In this document: piece by piece, positions 10,457 through 22,929 of the stretch | Position numbering within the stretch: the stretch's first letter is position 1 | Layout of the letters: the number at the start of each line of letters is the position of its first letter | DNA from: Moringa oleifera | Lineage: Eukaryota; Streptophyta; Magnoliopsida; Brassicales; Moringaceae | Reading direction: 5' to 3' | DNA length: 64,000 nt | NCBI GenBank assembly: GCA_021397835.1 | Contig: JAJFZO010000889.1 | Coordinates: 4,154,001-4,218,000, forward strand | Position numbers and translations under genes: made by a program | Notes under the pieces: model-generated | Database searches by the model: none | Seen by the model: the letters and a program-made list of their open reading frames with translations, nothing else | What the model was told of the DNA's origin: nothing

Positions 10457-13400
10457 GATATGAATTGAATGGGTTGATCTGTATAATCGATATATCTGTC
10501 ATGTTCTTGTGTGATTGTAAAGAGTGAATCCTTCACTTGCTGCTTAATTTGTCTGTAATCCTTAATGGTGTTATTGTCTCATCTTTAATGTCTCCCTTAA
10601 TTTACCTACTTGATCAACAATTTTGAGCAGTCCCTACTATTTCTCTTTAGCACTCTTGCCCAACTCATGCCAATAGCAACCACAATAATCATCAGATTAT
10701 CAAATTGCTAATTGATCATGTGTGTTTCCTTCAAATATTTCTTCTTTTTCCTAATTGATTCATTTCTGCGTATTTGCTGACTATGGAATCCAACCCTAGT
10801 CATGACAAGAGCATAATTCCTTAAGCAGTCAAGATCCAAATCAAGATAGGACTTATACTTACTGGTGGTCCAAATGTATATCAATTCTGAATTTTTCTCG
10901 AGAAAAGTTTGGAACTTTCTTTAACCGATAAGATCTCTTCTCATCCTCAAATGAAAGAAGAAAATTCGAGAATAAACAACATAAACTATGAAGATCGATT
11001 CATTTCTACGTTGATGGCAAACATGAACAAACGAAACAAAATGATCATGGAAAGATGATTGATGTTTTAATACTATTATGGCTAGATTGCAAAAATAATA
11101 TATATATACTAGTATAGTTTGGGGAAGCATGGGCATTGCAATGAGAACAAATTAAACAGTGATAATTAATTATAAAATATATGGTCACTAAATGTGAGAA
11201 GCTGAGAGGTAGGTTGCCTCCCAAGGCAGGGTCGATTTATGATGGTGTTCATGTCTGAAGGGTCATGCCTGATGCCTTACTAACACCCATTTCTACTTTT
11301 GTAAAGATCCGTTCCAAAGTGGGTATAAAAGAAACCCTAAAAAATTAGGGTTTCTGTAGATTTTCGGAGAGAAAGATTGGGTCAAAGGGCATCTAGCCAA
11401 TAGATAACCCATGTGAGATATGCCACTAAGGTCCAAACATCCCCACATAGAGATTTTTTTAATATAGAGTAGGGGAGTGCCCTTGGAATTTAGGGCACTT
11501 TCCTAAATCCCCCCAGGCAGGTTCATTGTATCCTCTTCTCTGACACATTCTATCTCTCTTTTTATCAATTCATGTATACCCATCTGCCCCTTTTTTCCTT
11601 TTTTTAGATCAGTTCTCACGTTCCTTGTGACAGCATGATATGCCTTTACTAATTATATATATATATATATATATTTCTCCTCTACCTTTTCCTCATAGGG
11701 TAATTTCAACCGGTAAATCTTGAATCTCAACAAATATTGTGGATAAAATTTATGGCCTAAAAAAATATACAAGATTTGTTTTATTTTTTATTATATTTAT
11801 AATAATATAAACATTTATAAATTTGATATTTTATAAAACTTACATAAATCATCTGCTGGTCATATGATCAAATATTTTTTTTAATAATATGAAATATAAA
11901 GTTTTTATGATCATGGAAGAAAATCAGGAAGGGGTGATGGAAAATTTGAATTAGAGATAGGAATGGAGACAATAAAATGGTAGGTTGGGTGGTTGGATTG
12001 ATTGGATTCTGAATACAAATTCCCTATCTTTAAAGGGTAGGTGGAGTGGGCACCTCCAATATCTTATATTATTTGTTATATTTAGAAAATTGGGCGTAGA
12101 ATAAATAAAATAAAATAAAACCGATGGCTGCATATATCAATATTCGTAAAAATTAGAACTTGGACTGCCTTCTTCACTCACATTCAGAGCTGAGATTCCA
12201 AATCAATTTGTAGGCCCAATTAAGGGCACATGGCCTGACCTAAACTAATGGCCCTGGTTTGTTGAAAGAACTTCCAGTGCAACTAGCACCCTGAACCACC
12301 TTGGGCTCCAAAGTTCGACCCACCCCCTGATTCCGGTCCAGCCCAATAAAATTGGAATGCAGCCCCTCTGGTCCAATCAATTATTACCAATATTTCAAGT
12401 TAATTATTCACCCATACCCGGTGAAAGGTTATATAAAAATTTTATGTTTTTTAATTAAATATTTTTAATAAAAATAATAAACTAATTTGTGATCATTAAA
12501 TTTGATTTGATTTGATTTAATTTAAATTAAATTTTTATTTAAATGATTATAAAAATTAAGAGTATTTTTTATTATTAAAATATATTAAAAATAGTTCAAA
12601 CGAGTCATATTTTTTATTGTGATTCTATATTTTAAATTTAAATAATTTTTGAGTTGTAAATTATATATATTTAAAAATTTTGACAATATAAATTTTTAAA
12701 AAAATTAATAATCAAAAAAAATTTTTGAATGTGATTTGAATTATATATATATATATATATATTAAAAGTTTCAAATTAAATTCAATGCAAAAGAATATTC
12801 CCATTCTGAATATCTTAAGTTTTTATTTTTTGATATAATTTAATTTAAATTAAATTAATAAATCAATATATGATTGATAATTTTTTGAATTCACAATATA
12901 TATATATATATAAAAACAAAAACTCAATATTGTCAACCTGAAATCTTTGACCATCAATTTGGTGCAATTCTATTCATTAATTAAGAAAATTTATTTTTCT
13001 CAATTACTTATTATGATTAAGAAAAAAAATCATAAAAAAGTAAAAAACGTCTAAATTATAGAAATTACACTGAAAAATAATTATGCATCCTATCTATCAG
13101 ATTCAATGGTCGTCTCGCAATAATTCATCCAGCCAAGCATCAGCATGCATTGCATATGGTTACAGCCGGCGGCAGTGATAGATATCCTCCATTTTTCATA
13201 TGGAAACAATGACAGATACTATAAATTATAAAGGGATGGGTACTTGATTTTTCTTTTTTTTGGACTTTTCTATTTCATTACGTATCTCAAGCATTGTACA
13301 CATCCAATCAATTAATGCCCATACCATGTGCTACTGACTATCAACTTGATTTTCTGAATTCGACCCGTCCAAGTGGCAAATGAAATTATTTGGTCCAGTA

Positions 13401-13658
13401 TATTGCTCTAACCAAATACCCGGAATGGAAAATCCATGAGGATCACACTCAGCTTTACAAAATTTATACTGTTCATTTTTATTTCAAAGTTGAATTTCAC
13501 CAATTTTGTGAAAGGGAATTAATTGCAGTCGATATCTGAATTAATTAGGTATTTTTTGACTAAATGAAATAGAAGACACTCTTCCTCGGGCCGGTGTTAG
13601 TCCTTTCCCCATTATTGTCACATTGAAAATGAGACTAGCTATCTAGCTCGGTGCTGAA
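10457..13658. other. Intergenic region between bHLH and lipase genes
   Basis: The first few hundred bases are 3' untranslated sequence of the bHLH gene. The rest is AT-rich with simple AT repeats at about 11653-11675, 12741-12762 and 12895-12911, and one copy of an interspersed AT-rich repeat (listed separately). Around 13081-13200 the composition is more balanced and includes an RY core CATGCA at 13144-13149. No gene was recognised. Confidence 0.5.
12480..12780. repeat. AT-rich interspersed repeat, copy 1
   Basis: This block resembles 41620-42010 in the same orientation. Both show the series: alternating TTTAATTTAAATTAAATTTT, then TATAAAAATTAAG, then TTTATTATTA.AATAT, then TTTAAATTTAAATAATTTT, then TTTTGA.A.TATAAATTTTT. 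A weaker resemblance exists around 16200-16400. No coding capacity or terminal repeats were seen, so the family is likely a decayed non-autonomous transposon or retrotransposon fragment. Confidence 0.45.
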
Positions 13659-13775
13659 CACGTGATTCTGAATCGGATGGTCTTCATGGTGCAAGGTAAA
13701 AAAGCTTATTAGGGTTTCCTGGAAAGTGTGTCAATTATCTTAACACAGATGCGTGCTGGTTTCTCTCTATAAATA
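13659..13775 (+). promoter_or_regulatory. Promoter of the first OBL lipase gene
   Basis: A CACGTG G-box lies at 13659-13664, a TTATTAGGGTTTCC block at 13706-13719 and a TATA box TATAAATA at 13768-13775, about 70 bases before the ATG. The G-box and the TTATTAGGGTTTCC block recur in the same order before the second lipase gene, which supports a functional role. The motif identities are by sequence only. Confidence 0.6.
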
Positions 13776-13843
13776 TGGTCTGGAAACAGTAGCAAAACAC
13801 CACTACTTGACAGTACCTTTTCTTCTTTCAGAATACTGAAACG

Positions 13844-15707
13844 ATGGAAATGGAGTTCAACAAGGGTTTCTCAAGTAGCTATTTGCTGTTGAACCACAAG
13901 AAAGCGAATTTTTTTAATATCTTTCTCATCTTGTTTCCCAGTGACATTAGGAAGAGAAAATTTGTGGAGTTCTCGGAGGCAGAGAAGTTGAGTTTTGGTT
14001 ATAGATGGATCATATTCGTCTCCATTTTGGCTCAGAAGATCTTGCATTTGATATCAAAGCCGATGGCAGCTGTCGGAGCAGCCTTCGAGATGGCCTTGAA
14101 CCTCTTGTCAAACAATGGCAACATTTTCAAGCTCATTTTCAACTTCTTGAGAGGTAATTAATTACTTTCTTGTCAAGCAAAAGGTAACATTAACATCTTT
14201 TATTTTTATTAATTACGCTAACTGTGATAGAAATTAATGGTATGCAGGGAAGGTTGTAATACCGGATAGATCATCCGCTAATTTTGTCTCGTTGATCGGA
14301 AAATTGGACACGAGAGTAGAGTTGGATAGGAAACTCAAGCCTGGAGACACCAAGTATCATTCAGCTCTATCCATGATGGCTTCCAAACTTGCATACGAGA
14401 ATGAAGCCTTCATCGAATCTACTGTTGTGGACCACTGGAAGGTATCATAATCAATTTCCATTTCTCATGCATGGTCTTTCTTGCTCTGAAAAAAATGTTA
14501 AGATACATAAACATATATATATATATATGTGTATGTATTTTCTCTAATTAATTTATTGGATCGGTGCTCGTGCAGATGGAGTACTTAGGTTTTCATGACT
14601 ACTGGAACGGTGAGGAGGCTCTTCAAATCATCCAACTTCTTGGTTTACTATTCATTGTGTTATTAATCTATGAAACTACTGGAGCTAATTAACCCGTTTA
14701 TCGTGATGATTTCCACAGACTTTCAGAACAAGGCCACAACCCAAGGTTTCTTGCTCTACGATAGAAGAGGTAGTGACCATGACACAATTGTCGTGTCATT
14801 TAGAGGCACTGAGCCATTCGATGCGGATTCATGGAGCTCTGATGTGGACCTCTCCTGGTACGAGATCCCAAAAGTTGGCAAGATTCATGGCGGTTTTATG
14901 AAAGCCCTAGGCATGCAAAAATTCTTCGGCTGGCCTAAAGAAGTGAAGCGAAACAGCAGTCGCCAAGGACCTTTAGCTTACTATGCCATCAGAGACCAAC
15001 TACGAGAACTACTAAGCAAAAATGACAGAGCCAAGTTCATAGTGACCGGTCACAGCCTAGGTGGTGCTCTGGCAACTCTATTTCCAGCTATTTTGTTCTT
15101 GCATGAGGAGACGCTGTTGCTGGAGAGATTGGAGGGAGTTTATACGTTCGGACAACCGAGAGTTGGGAACAAGAAGTTTGGAGAATTCATGGAGAAGAAG
15201 CTGAAAGCTTACGGGATTCAGTATTTTAGGTTTGTCTACTGTAATGACGTGGTTCCGAGGTTGCCTTTTGATAATAAATCATTTCTGTTCAAGCACTTCG
15301 GCATCTGCCTCTACTACAACAGGCACTACAAAGCAAAGGTAATTAATTAATTAATCGCCTCTTCTATTACTAATTTGTAAGAATTCGTAGATTAATCTTA
15401 ATTAATTAATTTCGGTTCTTATTAGGCTGTTGCCGAAGAACCAAACAAGAACTATTTCTCGCCATTCTGGGTGATACCCAAGGTGATCAATGCCATTTTC
15501 GAGCTGATTCGAAGCTTCACTATAAGATTCACGAGGGGGCCGGAGTACAAGGAAGGGCTGCTCATGAAAGTGGGTAGGGTAATCGCACTGGCATTACCGG
15601 GGCTAGTAAACCACGGTCCGCAAGATTATGTTAATGCCACCCGGCTTGGACCGTCCGATGTCCTGGTTCCACAAGAGACAAAGCAGAGTGCTTATTATGG
15701 TGTTTAG
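13844..15707 (+). CDS. OBL1-like: Class 3 triacylglycerol lipase, OBL type (tandem copy 1)
   Basis: Five exons were read: 13844-14153, 14248-14441, 14576-14609, 14719-15338 and 15426-15707, giving 479 residues. The family member OBL1 is an oil-body lipase that hydrolyses tri- and diacylglycerol on lipid droplets. An N-terminal hydrophobic segment (about 48-85) precedes the alpha/beta-hydrolase lipase domain. The nucleophile elbow GHSLGGALA places catalytic Ser at 292. Asp356 in CNDVVPRLP and His372 in FKHFG are the likely triad partners. SFRGTEPF and GGFMKALG are typical of the class. The N-terminal start is the ATG at 13844; Met3 is an alternative. An AATAAA polyadenylation-type signal lies near 15839. 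It is closest to the second copy downstream. Confidence 0.9.
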
Positions 15708-17524
15708 TTTTATGGTCTACACAAGCATTAAACATCCATGGTGATCATCTTTGGAATCGATCGTTTAGCGAATTGAAGATCATCAAAGATGTATTTAATT
15801 TTGGTTTTTTTTTTTTTTGGGTTTTAGAGTTTGTGGTTAATAAATGCCATGGATGTAGAAGTGTATTTGCTTTCTTGATGCAATAAGTTCTCAATGAAAG
15901 TTTGTAATAATCAATATCATTAGTTTATGGGTATTGAATAAAATTAAGATTAGTTTACATATTCCTTTTATCTGATTAATTTATGCTTTATATTTAAAAA
16001 GAAGTTATCTTTCATGAAGTGATTTTAAGGTAATTACAGATTATATAATTAAAACTCATGTTTATTTATGTTATTAAATAACTTTTGATGTTTAAAAGCT
16101 GAACAAATCAAATTATTTATCAATTTAATATAAATTAGATAATGAATCAAACATTAAGTCTCAAAATTTAAAAATATTATTAAATTATCTTCCAAAAAAT
16201 TTAAATAAATTATTAACTTAATTTATTCTTTAAATTTGAATAATTTTAATTTGACTCACAAATTATTTTTAATGAATTTTTAAAATTTTTGATTATATAT
16301 ATAATGATTTTAAAATATTTTTTGTGATGATATAACTTGAATATTTTTTCAAGTCATAGAATATCCTAATTTAAATATTTAAAATATTTAAAATTTTCAA
16401 TAAAATTCATGTAGACTAAAATTCGATTAGTATTTTTTTTTAAATTAACATTAGGATTCATTTAATAATATGAGATAAAAATAAAAATTTTATGTGTAAT
16501 CTTTATTAGTTAATCTTAATTTAATCAATTTGATAATGTTTTTATGATGTATTAAACAAAAATACTTTCTAGATTCAGCATGTTAAATAATTACAAGTGG
16601 ATCTTTCTTAATTCGAATCAATCAAGGCAATGGATTCAATCCTTAATTCTCTTCATTATTATTATTCACTTCTAACATATGAAAAATGGATTAATTGGAA
16701 ATCATCAAATCAGCCTATCCACGACAAATTTAGTGCAATCATCCGCACCCCACTTGATCGGCATCAACATCATATGCGTCCCTAGCCACTGACACACTGG
16801 TCCCTGCATGGTTGATTTAATTGTCTTCTTCCAATTTCTTTCTGAGGTGAAAAGAATAGTGATCCCGATACCAATTATGAAGCTCGGTTGATTTCCCGAA
16901 ACGCGTTATCCCGATTGAGCACCCCTATATGACAATTTGATTTATAAAATAATTATCCTTACAATTTGATTTTGTGATCAATTGAATCTGTCCGTTCATA
17001 ATGCTAAGATATATAATTTCTTTAACCATAAGTCACATGCACACGTTGCACGTTTTTTAAATGCCAGTTGGGACTAAATTATAACCAATAAAGTTGGTAA
17101 ACAAATTAAATCAATAATTAATACAAGAAAAATCTTTTTTTTGGATTCCCAAGCAGCCCTAGAAAAAAAAAAAAATCATCGTCTGACTTATTCAATTCTC
17201 CACCCTAAGTTTTTCAAAACTTAGGGTAATTAATTCCATTTTTTATTTATTAATTTTTGGACTTCTCAATGATTTACTCTTAACCTTCTTAATTTTAAAT
17301 TATTGTTCATGATATGATATTTTACCGACACTTACCTAACATTTTCATTTTGTTAACATTATATTATAGACCATAATTTACGATCATATATAATAATAAT
17401 AATGTAAGTCCCCACAAGGATCATGCTTGGAATTTCTGCCTCGATTATTGCGCCTTTTCTTTGCTATTTTTCCTACCAACAACTGGGACAATCTTCTTGT
17501 TCCTTTACCAAATCTGCAGTGGAA
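15708..17524. other. Spacer between lipase copies 1 and 2
   Basis: The spacer starts with the 3' untranslated region of lipase copy 1, then turns strongly AT-rich (15960-16560) with a weak resemblance to the AT-rich interspersed repeat near 16200-16400. No lipase fragment or other frame was recognised. An A-run lies at about 17160-17175. Confidence 0.5.
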
Positions 17525-17651
17525 CACGTGCTGAAAATAAAATTGGACATTTTACAGGTCAATATGGATATTAAATTAAAGCCACCATAGGGAGGAGTTA
17601 ACTTTATTAGGGTTTCCACGCAAGTCCTTCATTATTATAAGGCATGCATGC
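17525..17651 (+). promoter_or_regulatory. Promoter of the second OBL lipase gene
   Basis: A CACGTG box lies at 17525-17530, followed by the TTATTAGGGTTTCC block at 17604-17617 that is shared with copy 1. A TTATAAG TATA-like motif (about 17635-17641) runs directly into CATGCATGC (17643-17651), an RY repeat recognised in plants by B3-domain seed regulators. The distances to the ATG (248 and 169 bases) differ from copy 1 (185 and 138 bases). Confidence 0.55.
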
Positions 17652-17772
17652 TGGGTTTTATGTATATATATATGTATATGGACTCTACAGGCATTAATAA
17701 TAACAAAAACCCAGCTACGAGTCTTTATTCTTCTGCATCAACAGGGTGTGTGCCTTTCAGAACACTAAAGCC

Positions 17773-20147
17773 ATGGACGATTGTGGTTGCGACAAGGGTT
17801 TCTCGAGTAGCTATATGCTCTTGAAACCTGAAGAAGTGAAGTTGTTTGATCTCTTTCACATCTTATTTTCGAGTAACCTTAGTGATAGGAAATTCGTGGA
17901 CAGCTCCCATGAGAAAGAAGAGAGTTTTTGGCGTAGATGGATCATTTTCATCTCCATTGTGGCGCAGAAGGTCTTGCAGCTTGTGTCGAAGCCATTGGCA
18001 GCTACTGGATCGGCCATCGAGATGGGCATAAACCTCTTGTCAAGCTATGGAAACAGTCCTTTTAGGCTCATCGTAAACTTCTTAAGAGGTAATTAATTAC
18101 TCGTCTCTTGCTCTCTAACGTTTCACGTAGTTGATAACATGCAAGAAGAAGAACAAGAAGAGAAAGAGCTTGGAAACAAAGCACCACCATGCACCACGGA
18201 TTAATTAATCTCACGATTTGATTAATTCAAGACGGGTTTTGAGTGGTGCATTCTTTAAGTCTGTCCCCATAATTACTCATCCTGCCAGCTAAAATACTGA
18301 ATATTATAATGATGTTGTGTAATTAAGAAGCATAAAACAGAAAATAAGCACTACTTGCCAGTGATAATTAAACAAGGGTCCACTATGCTCAATTATTGTT
18401 AATTTAATTATCAACCAATTCATTATTTAATGAAGAAAGGAAAGATCATTGTCTTGCTTCATGAAACGCTCATCATCCACAGCTGTTAGCCATTTCCTCC
18501 TGCCTCTGGCCAGTTCTGGTCAGAGTCATCAGACAACAGCTTGCGGGGTCATGAGGCTGCCAGCGGCGACCCAGCCAGCCCTAGCTAGAAGCTTTTTGTA
18601 TAATACTTCATTTATCCATTAAATAATCCCAAAGCTGGACCTCCTTTCACAGTTGTTCTTCTCAAACCTCTTTGAATAGTCTACATTAACTTATGTTGTT
18701 ATGACCAGGTTATATTTTTATTTTGCGAGTAAAACTAAGAGGGAAGAAAATGGTTTGCAGGGAAGGTTGTGATGCCAGACAGATCATCGGCCACTTTCAT
18801 ATCATTCATCGGAAATTTGGACACCCGAGTAGAGTTAGATAGTAACATTAAGTCTGGAGATGACAAATACTATGCAGCGTTATCTATGATGGCATCCAAA
18901 ACTGCATATGAGAATAAAGCCCACATCGAAACTACTGTTAATGATCACTGGAAGGTAGAATTAAACCTAAATCAATTGCTCACGTACAGTTTATTTAGTT
19001 GAAATTTTAATACTTACTCCTCCCTTTTTTTTGTGATTGTTCAAGCAGATGGAGTTCTTGGGATCCTACGACTACTGGAATGGTACAGATCGAGCTGTGT
19101 ATCTCCAAATTATATGCATAACAATGTTCGATTAAATTGTTTTTGCTAATTTATCCATTTCAATTTTTTCGCAGATTATCAAGACAAGGCCACAACGCAA
19201 GCTTTCTTGCTTTACGATAAGGGAGATCAGCAGGATACAATTGTTGTGTCATTTAGAGGCACTGAGCCATTCGATTCAGATGCATGGTGCTCGGATTTCG
19301 ACCTCTCCTGGTACGAGCTCCCAAACGTTGGCAAGATCCATGGCGGCTTCATGAAAGCTCTGGGCTTGCAGAAGAAGGTTGGTTGGCCTAAGGAAGTGAA
19401 GCAAGACAACAAGCGTCAAGCACCCTTAGCTTATTACGCCATTAGGGACATGTTAAGAGAGCTACTAAACAAAAATGATCGAGCAAAATACATAGTGACT
19501 GGTCACAGCCTAGGCGGTGCCCTAGCAATTCTATTTCCAGCTATCTTGTTTTTGCACCAGGAGACGCTGTTGTTGGAGAGACTGGATGGAGTCTACACGT
19601 TTGGGCAGCCGAGGGTTGGGGATGACAAGTTCGGAGAATTCATGAAAAAGAAGCTGAAAGCTCACAAGATCGATTACTTTAGATTCGTTTACTGTAATGA
19701 CATAGTGCCCAGGTTGCCTTACGATGATCAAGCATTGATGTTCAAGCATTTCGGCACCTGCCTCTACTACAACCGGCACTACCAAGCAAAGGTAACAGAG
19801 CGTATAAACCCTGCAGCCTGAATGAATTCCATGCAACATTGATTATAATTAATTAACAATGGTAATTACTCTTCATGTAGGTTGTCCCTGAAGAACCAAA
19901 CAAGAACTATTTCTCGCCATTAGGAGCAATAACCATGAAGATTAATGCTGTTCTTGAGCTGATTCGGGGATTCAGTATAACACGCACGAAGGGGCCAGAC
20001 TACAAGGAAGGATGGCTCTTGGGAGTGTTTAGGGTTTTTGGATTAGTAATCCCGGGAGTTCCTAATCATTGTCCCCAAGATTACGTTAATTCAACCCGGC
20101 TTGGATCCTCAGATGTTTTTCTCCCTCCTGAGGACAAAATCGATTAA
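17773..20147 (+). CDS. OBL1-like: Class 3 triacylglycerol lipase, OBL type (tandem copy 2)
   Basis: Exons at 17773-18088, 18761-18954, 19049-19082, 19175-19791 and 19881-20147 encode 475 residues. The layout, intron phases and 194-nt and 34-nt second and third exons equal those of copy 1; intron 1 is expanded to 672 bases. The N-terminal block [11 protein letters not shown] and hydrophobic helix (about 50-85) resemble copy 1. Catalytic Ser293 lies in GHSLGGALA, with Asp357 (CNDIVPRLP) and His373 (FKHFG) as likely partners. The true start is the ATG at 17773; the frame upstream begins with GTG. All motifs expected for activity are present, so it appears to be a working recent duplicate. The substrate is inferred from the family. 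Confidence 0.9.
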
Positions 20148-21008
20148 ATATTGTGTTTCTTGAGTGTCTGCGTCCAGGAAGGAAATGAGAGTGCTTGAGT
20201 TGTGTGTGTTGCTTAAGGCTAGTGTGTGGTGAGTTTATTAATTATTTCTTGCCTTTTGATGTAACAGCATCTCAATGAAATTTTTAAGCTCGTCTTCTTC
20301 TTTTATTCCTTTCTGTCCTTAATTAATTCATGGATATAGCTTGCTGCTCGTTCATTGAATCTTTTGGAAATTCTCTACTCGTTTTTATGTGTAGTAGATA
20401 TTACTACAACGTGCAGGTAGAGCTTAAATGTGAGACAGCTAATTGGAACTGTATATGGATCTAGTCAATTGTAATTAACGAAGATCATAATGTCTGCTGG
20501 CAGATTCAAATCTGATTATCACCTTATCATTAAGTTAAAATGACTTAGATTGATACGAAATCCAACACCACCATAGGATATATTGGAACAACTATACATC
20601 CAAAACGTGTGCAATGCAAGCAAGCAAGAACGTAAATCGTGAAAACCATTGCTCCTTCGAGAAGCACTGACTTTTCCTCGTAGTCACTCTTAGGATTTAT
20701 TCTGTCTATGATCATATACAAAAGTTTCCTTAGAGAATCTCCAATTTGATCTTTTTCCAGTTCTTTAATTTCTGATAACTAATGAGAAACTTCTGCTTAA
20801 CTCTTTAGGTTTACGTGCATAGCTGATTAATATTTAAGAATGATAGTGATGAAACAACTGTAGCATTATATTCCATAAAAAGTCTGGCATTTCCTTTTCT
20901 TGGGCGACCTACAGGGCTAAGTATATCTCCCATTTACATAAATGCATGTACAGTACAAAAGCATACTAAATTGCCCATCGAAGTTTCTTTTATTCTCCTT
21001 CCACCAAC
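20148..21008. other. Spacer between lipase copies 2 and 3
   Basis: This holds the 3' untranslated sequence of copy 2 and the promoter of copy 3. A TGCATG RY core (reverse orientation) lies at 20943-20948, about 60 bases before the third ATG. The CACGTG and TTATTAGGGTTTCC blocks of copies 1 and 2 were not found. No other gene was recognised. Confidence 0.5.
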
Positions 21009-22929
21009 ATGGCCGGAGCAAACAATTTCTCCGGCAATTATTTGATCTTGAGGCCACAGGATGTGAGCGTTTGCCGTCTCTTCCACATCTTATGGAACCA
21101 TGAATTGGAGCATAAGGCATTCATAGACTACCCTGAAGGGAAGGAGGAAAATCTGAGCCGCAGATGGCTCATACTTATGTCCCTATTAGGGCAAAAAACC
21201 CTTCAATCCCTGGCCAAACCTCTGGCACGCTTCGGGTCATTGTTCGAGACATGGCTCAACCTTTGGTCCTATAATCCCAACTTGTTTGTGCTCTTGCTGA
21301 ATGCTTTACGAGGTCAGTCTACCACTCCCTTATCATTTAGCTATTAGCGTTAATTAATGTTTGAGTACTCTTGAATGGAAAATTAATTGATATCAATATC
21401 GATTATATTGTATAGGTAGAGTGGTAATTCCAGACAAAACCTCTGTGAATTTCGTGTCATTTGTTGGATATTTGGACAAGCGAGTTAAATTAGATGAAAA
21501 CATCAAACCTGGAGATGATGCCAGATATTACGGCGCACTTTGTATAATGGCTGCCAAATTATGTTACGAGAACAAAGCTTTTATCCAAACTGTAGTCAAC
21601 CATCACTGGAATGTAAGATCACAATTCCTTAGCTGCTTCCATCCATTTTAATCCCTCAGAATGTTGGCTTCCTAAATCTAAAATCATTATAATTGAATAA
21701 TGTACATGATACTTAATTGAGCCAGCTCATTAATGTCTGTAATTTGGTGCAGATGGAGTTTCTTGAGTACTTCAGTTTCTGGAACGGTAGGCAAAGTAAA
21801 CAAACCCTGATGTACATTTATTGCCGTCTGATATATGTAATTGAATTGATGAACTAAGCTTGATGTATGTAACATAATTCCAATCCATATCTCTGACTGC
21901 AGATTACCATAGAAAGCACACAACCGAAGCTTTCATGTTCCATGACAGAAACCCTGATACTGACATGATAGTCGTGGCATTCAGAGGAACGCAATTCTTC
22001 AACGCGGATGACTGGTGCACAGACCTTGATATCTCGTGGTACGAGTTCCCAGGGATGGGGAAGATCCATGGAGGTTTCATGAAAGCTCTAGGCTTACAGA
22101 TGAACAATGGCTGGCCGCCGGAGATCCAACAGGACAATACCTGCAGGCCTCTAGCTTATTACACCATAAGAGAAAAGCTGAGGCAAATATTAACCCTAAA
22201 ATGCAACAGAAGAACAAGGTTTATATTGACTGGCCACAGCTTGGGAGGGGCACTTGCGGTGCTGTTTCCGGCCGTGTTAGGTCTTCATGAGGAAACATGG
22301 CTGTTGGACAGACTGGAAGGAGTCTACACGTTTGGGCAGCCCAGAGTTGGAGACGAAGAGTTCAAGAAGTTCATGGAATCGTTATTGCAGAAGCATGGCT
22401 TTAGGTATCTGAGATATGTTTACTGCAACGACGTGATTCCTAGACTGCCAAACGATGACTCCACATTTTTGTTCAAGCATTTCGGAACTTGCCTCTACTA
22501 CAACAGCTTCTACAAAGGAAAGGTGAGTCTATGTTTTCCCTGTAACTTTCCTTCCACCCAAACACCAGCACCCACAGGCATCAACCAGAAACTTGTGGTC
22601 TGACATGGTGATTTTTGCTGTTTTGATTACAGATAGTAGAAGAAGAGCCAGACAAGAACTACTTTTCTCCATTGGCAGGGATACCCAGGATGCTGAATGC
22701 TTTCTGGGAGCTGATGAGAAGCTTCCTTTTACCTCACACGAAGGGAGAAGACTATACAGAAAGCTGGCTGCTAAAGCTGGTTAGATTTGCTGGGCTTGCT
22801 CTCCCTGGTTTGTCAGCTCATAATCCCCAGGATTACGTCAATGCCACGAGACTGGGAGCCCCTGTCATATATGAATCAATTGACAAGAATTTTTCAATTT
22901 TAATGAACACTCCCGATGAACAATATTAA
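21009..22929 (+). CDS. OBL1-like: Class 3 triacylglycerol lipase, OBL type (tandem copy 3)
   Basis: Exons at 21009-21312, 21416-21612, 21753-21786, 21903-22522 and 22633-22929 give 483 residues. The exon pattern matches copies 1 and 2, with the same 34-nt third exon; exon 2 is one codon longer. The second intron border uses the AG at 21414-21415, because only that choice restores the LRG-x-VV.PD continuity. Ser291 (GHSLGGALA), Asp355 (CNDVIPRLP) and His371 (FKHFG) form the likely triad. The N terminus and many loops differ from copies 1 and 2, so this is the oldest branch of the array. The C-terminal tail after NATRLGAP is also unlike the other two. Confidence 0.9.

Noticed and set aside
16200..16400. 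Third copy of the AT-rich interspersed repeat
   Set aside because: Similarity is limited to short A/T words and could be compositional.
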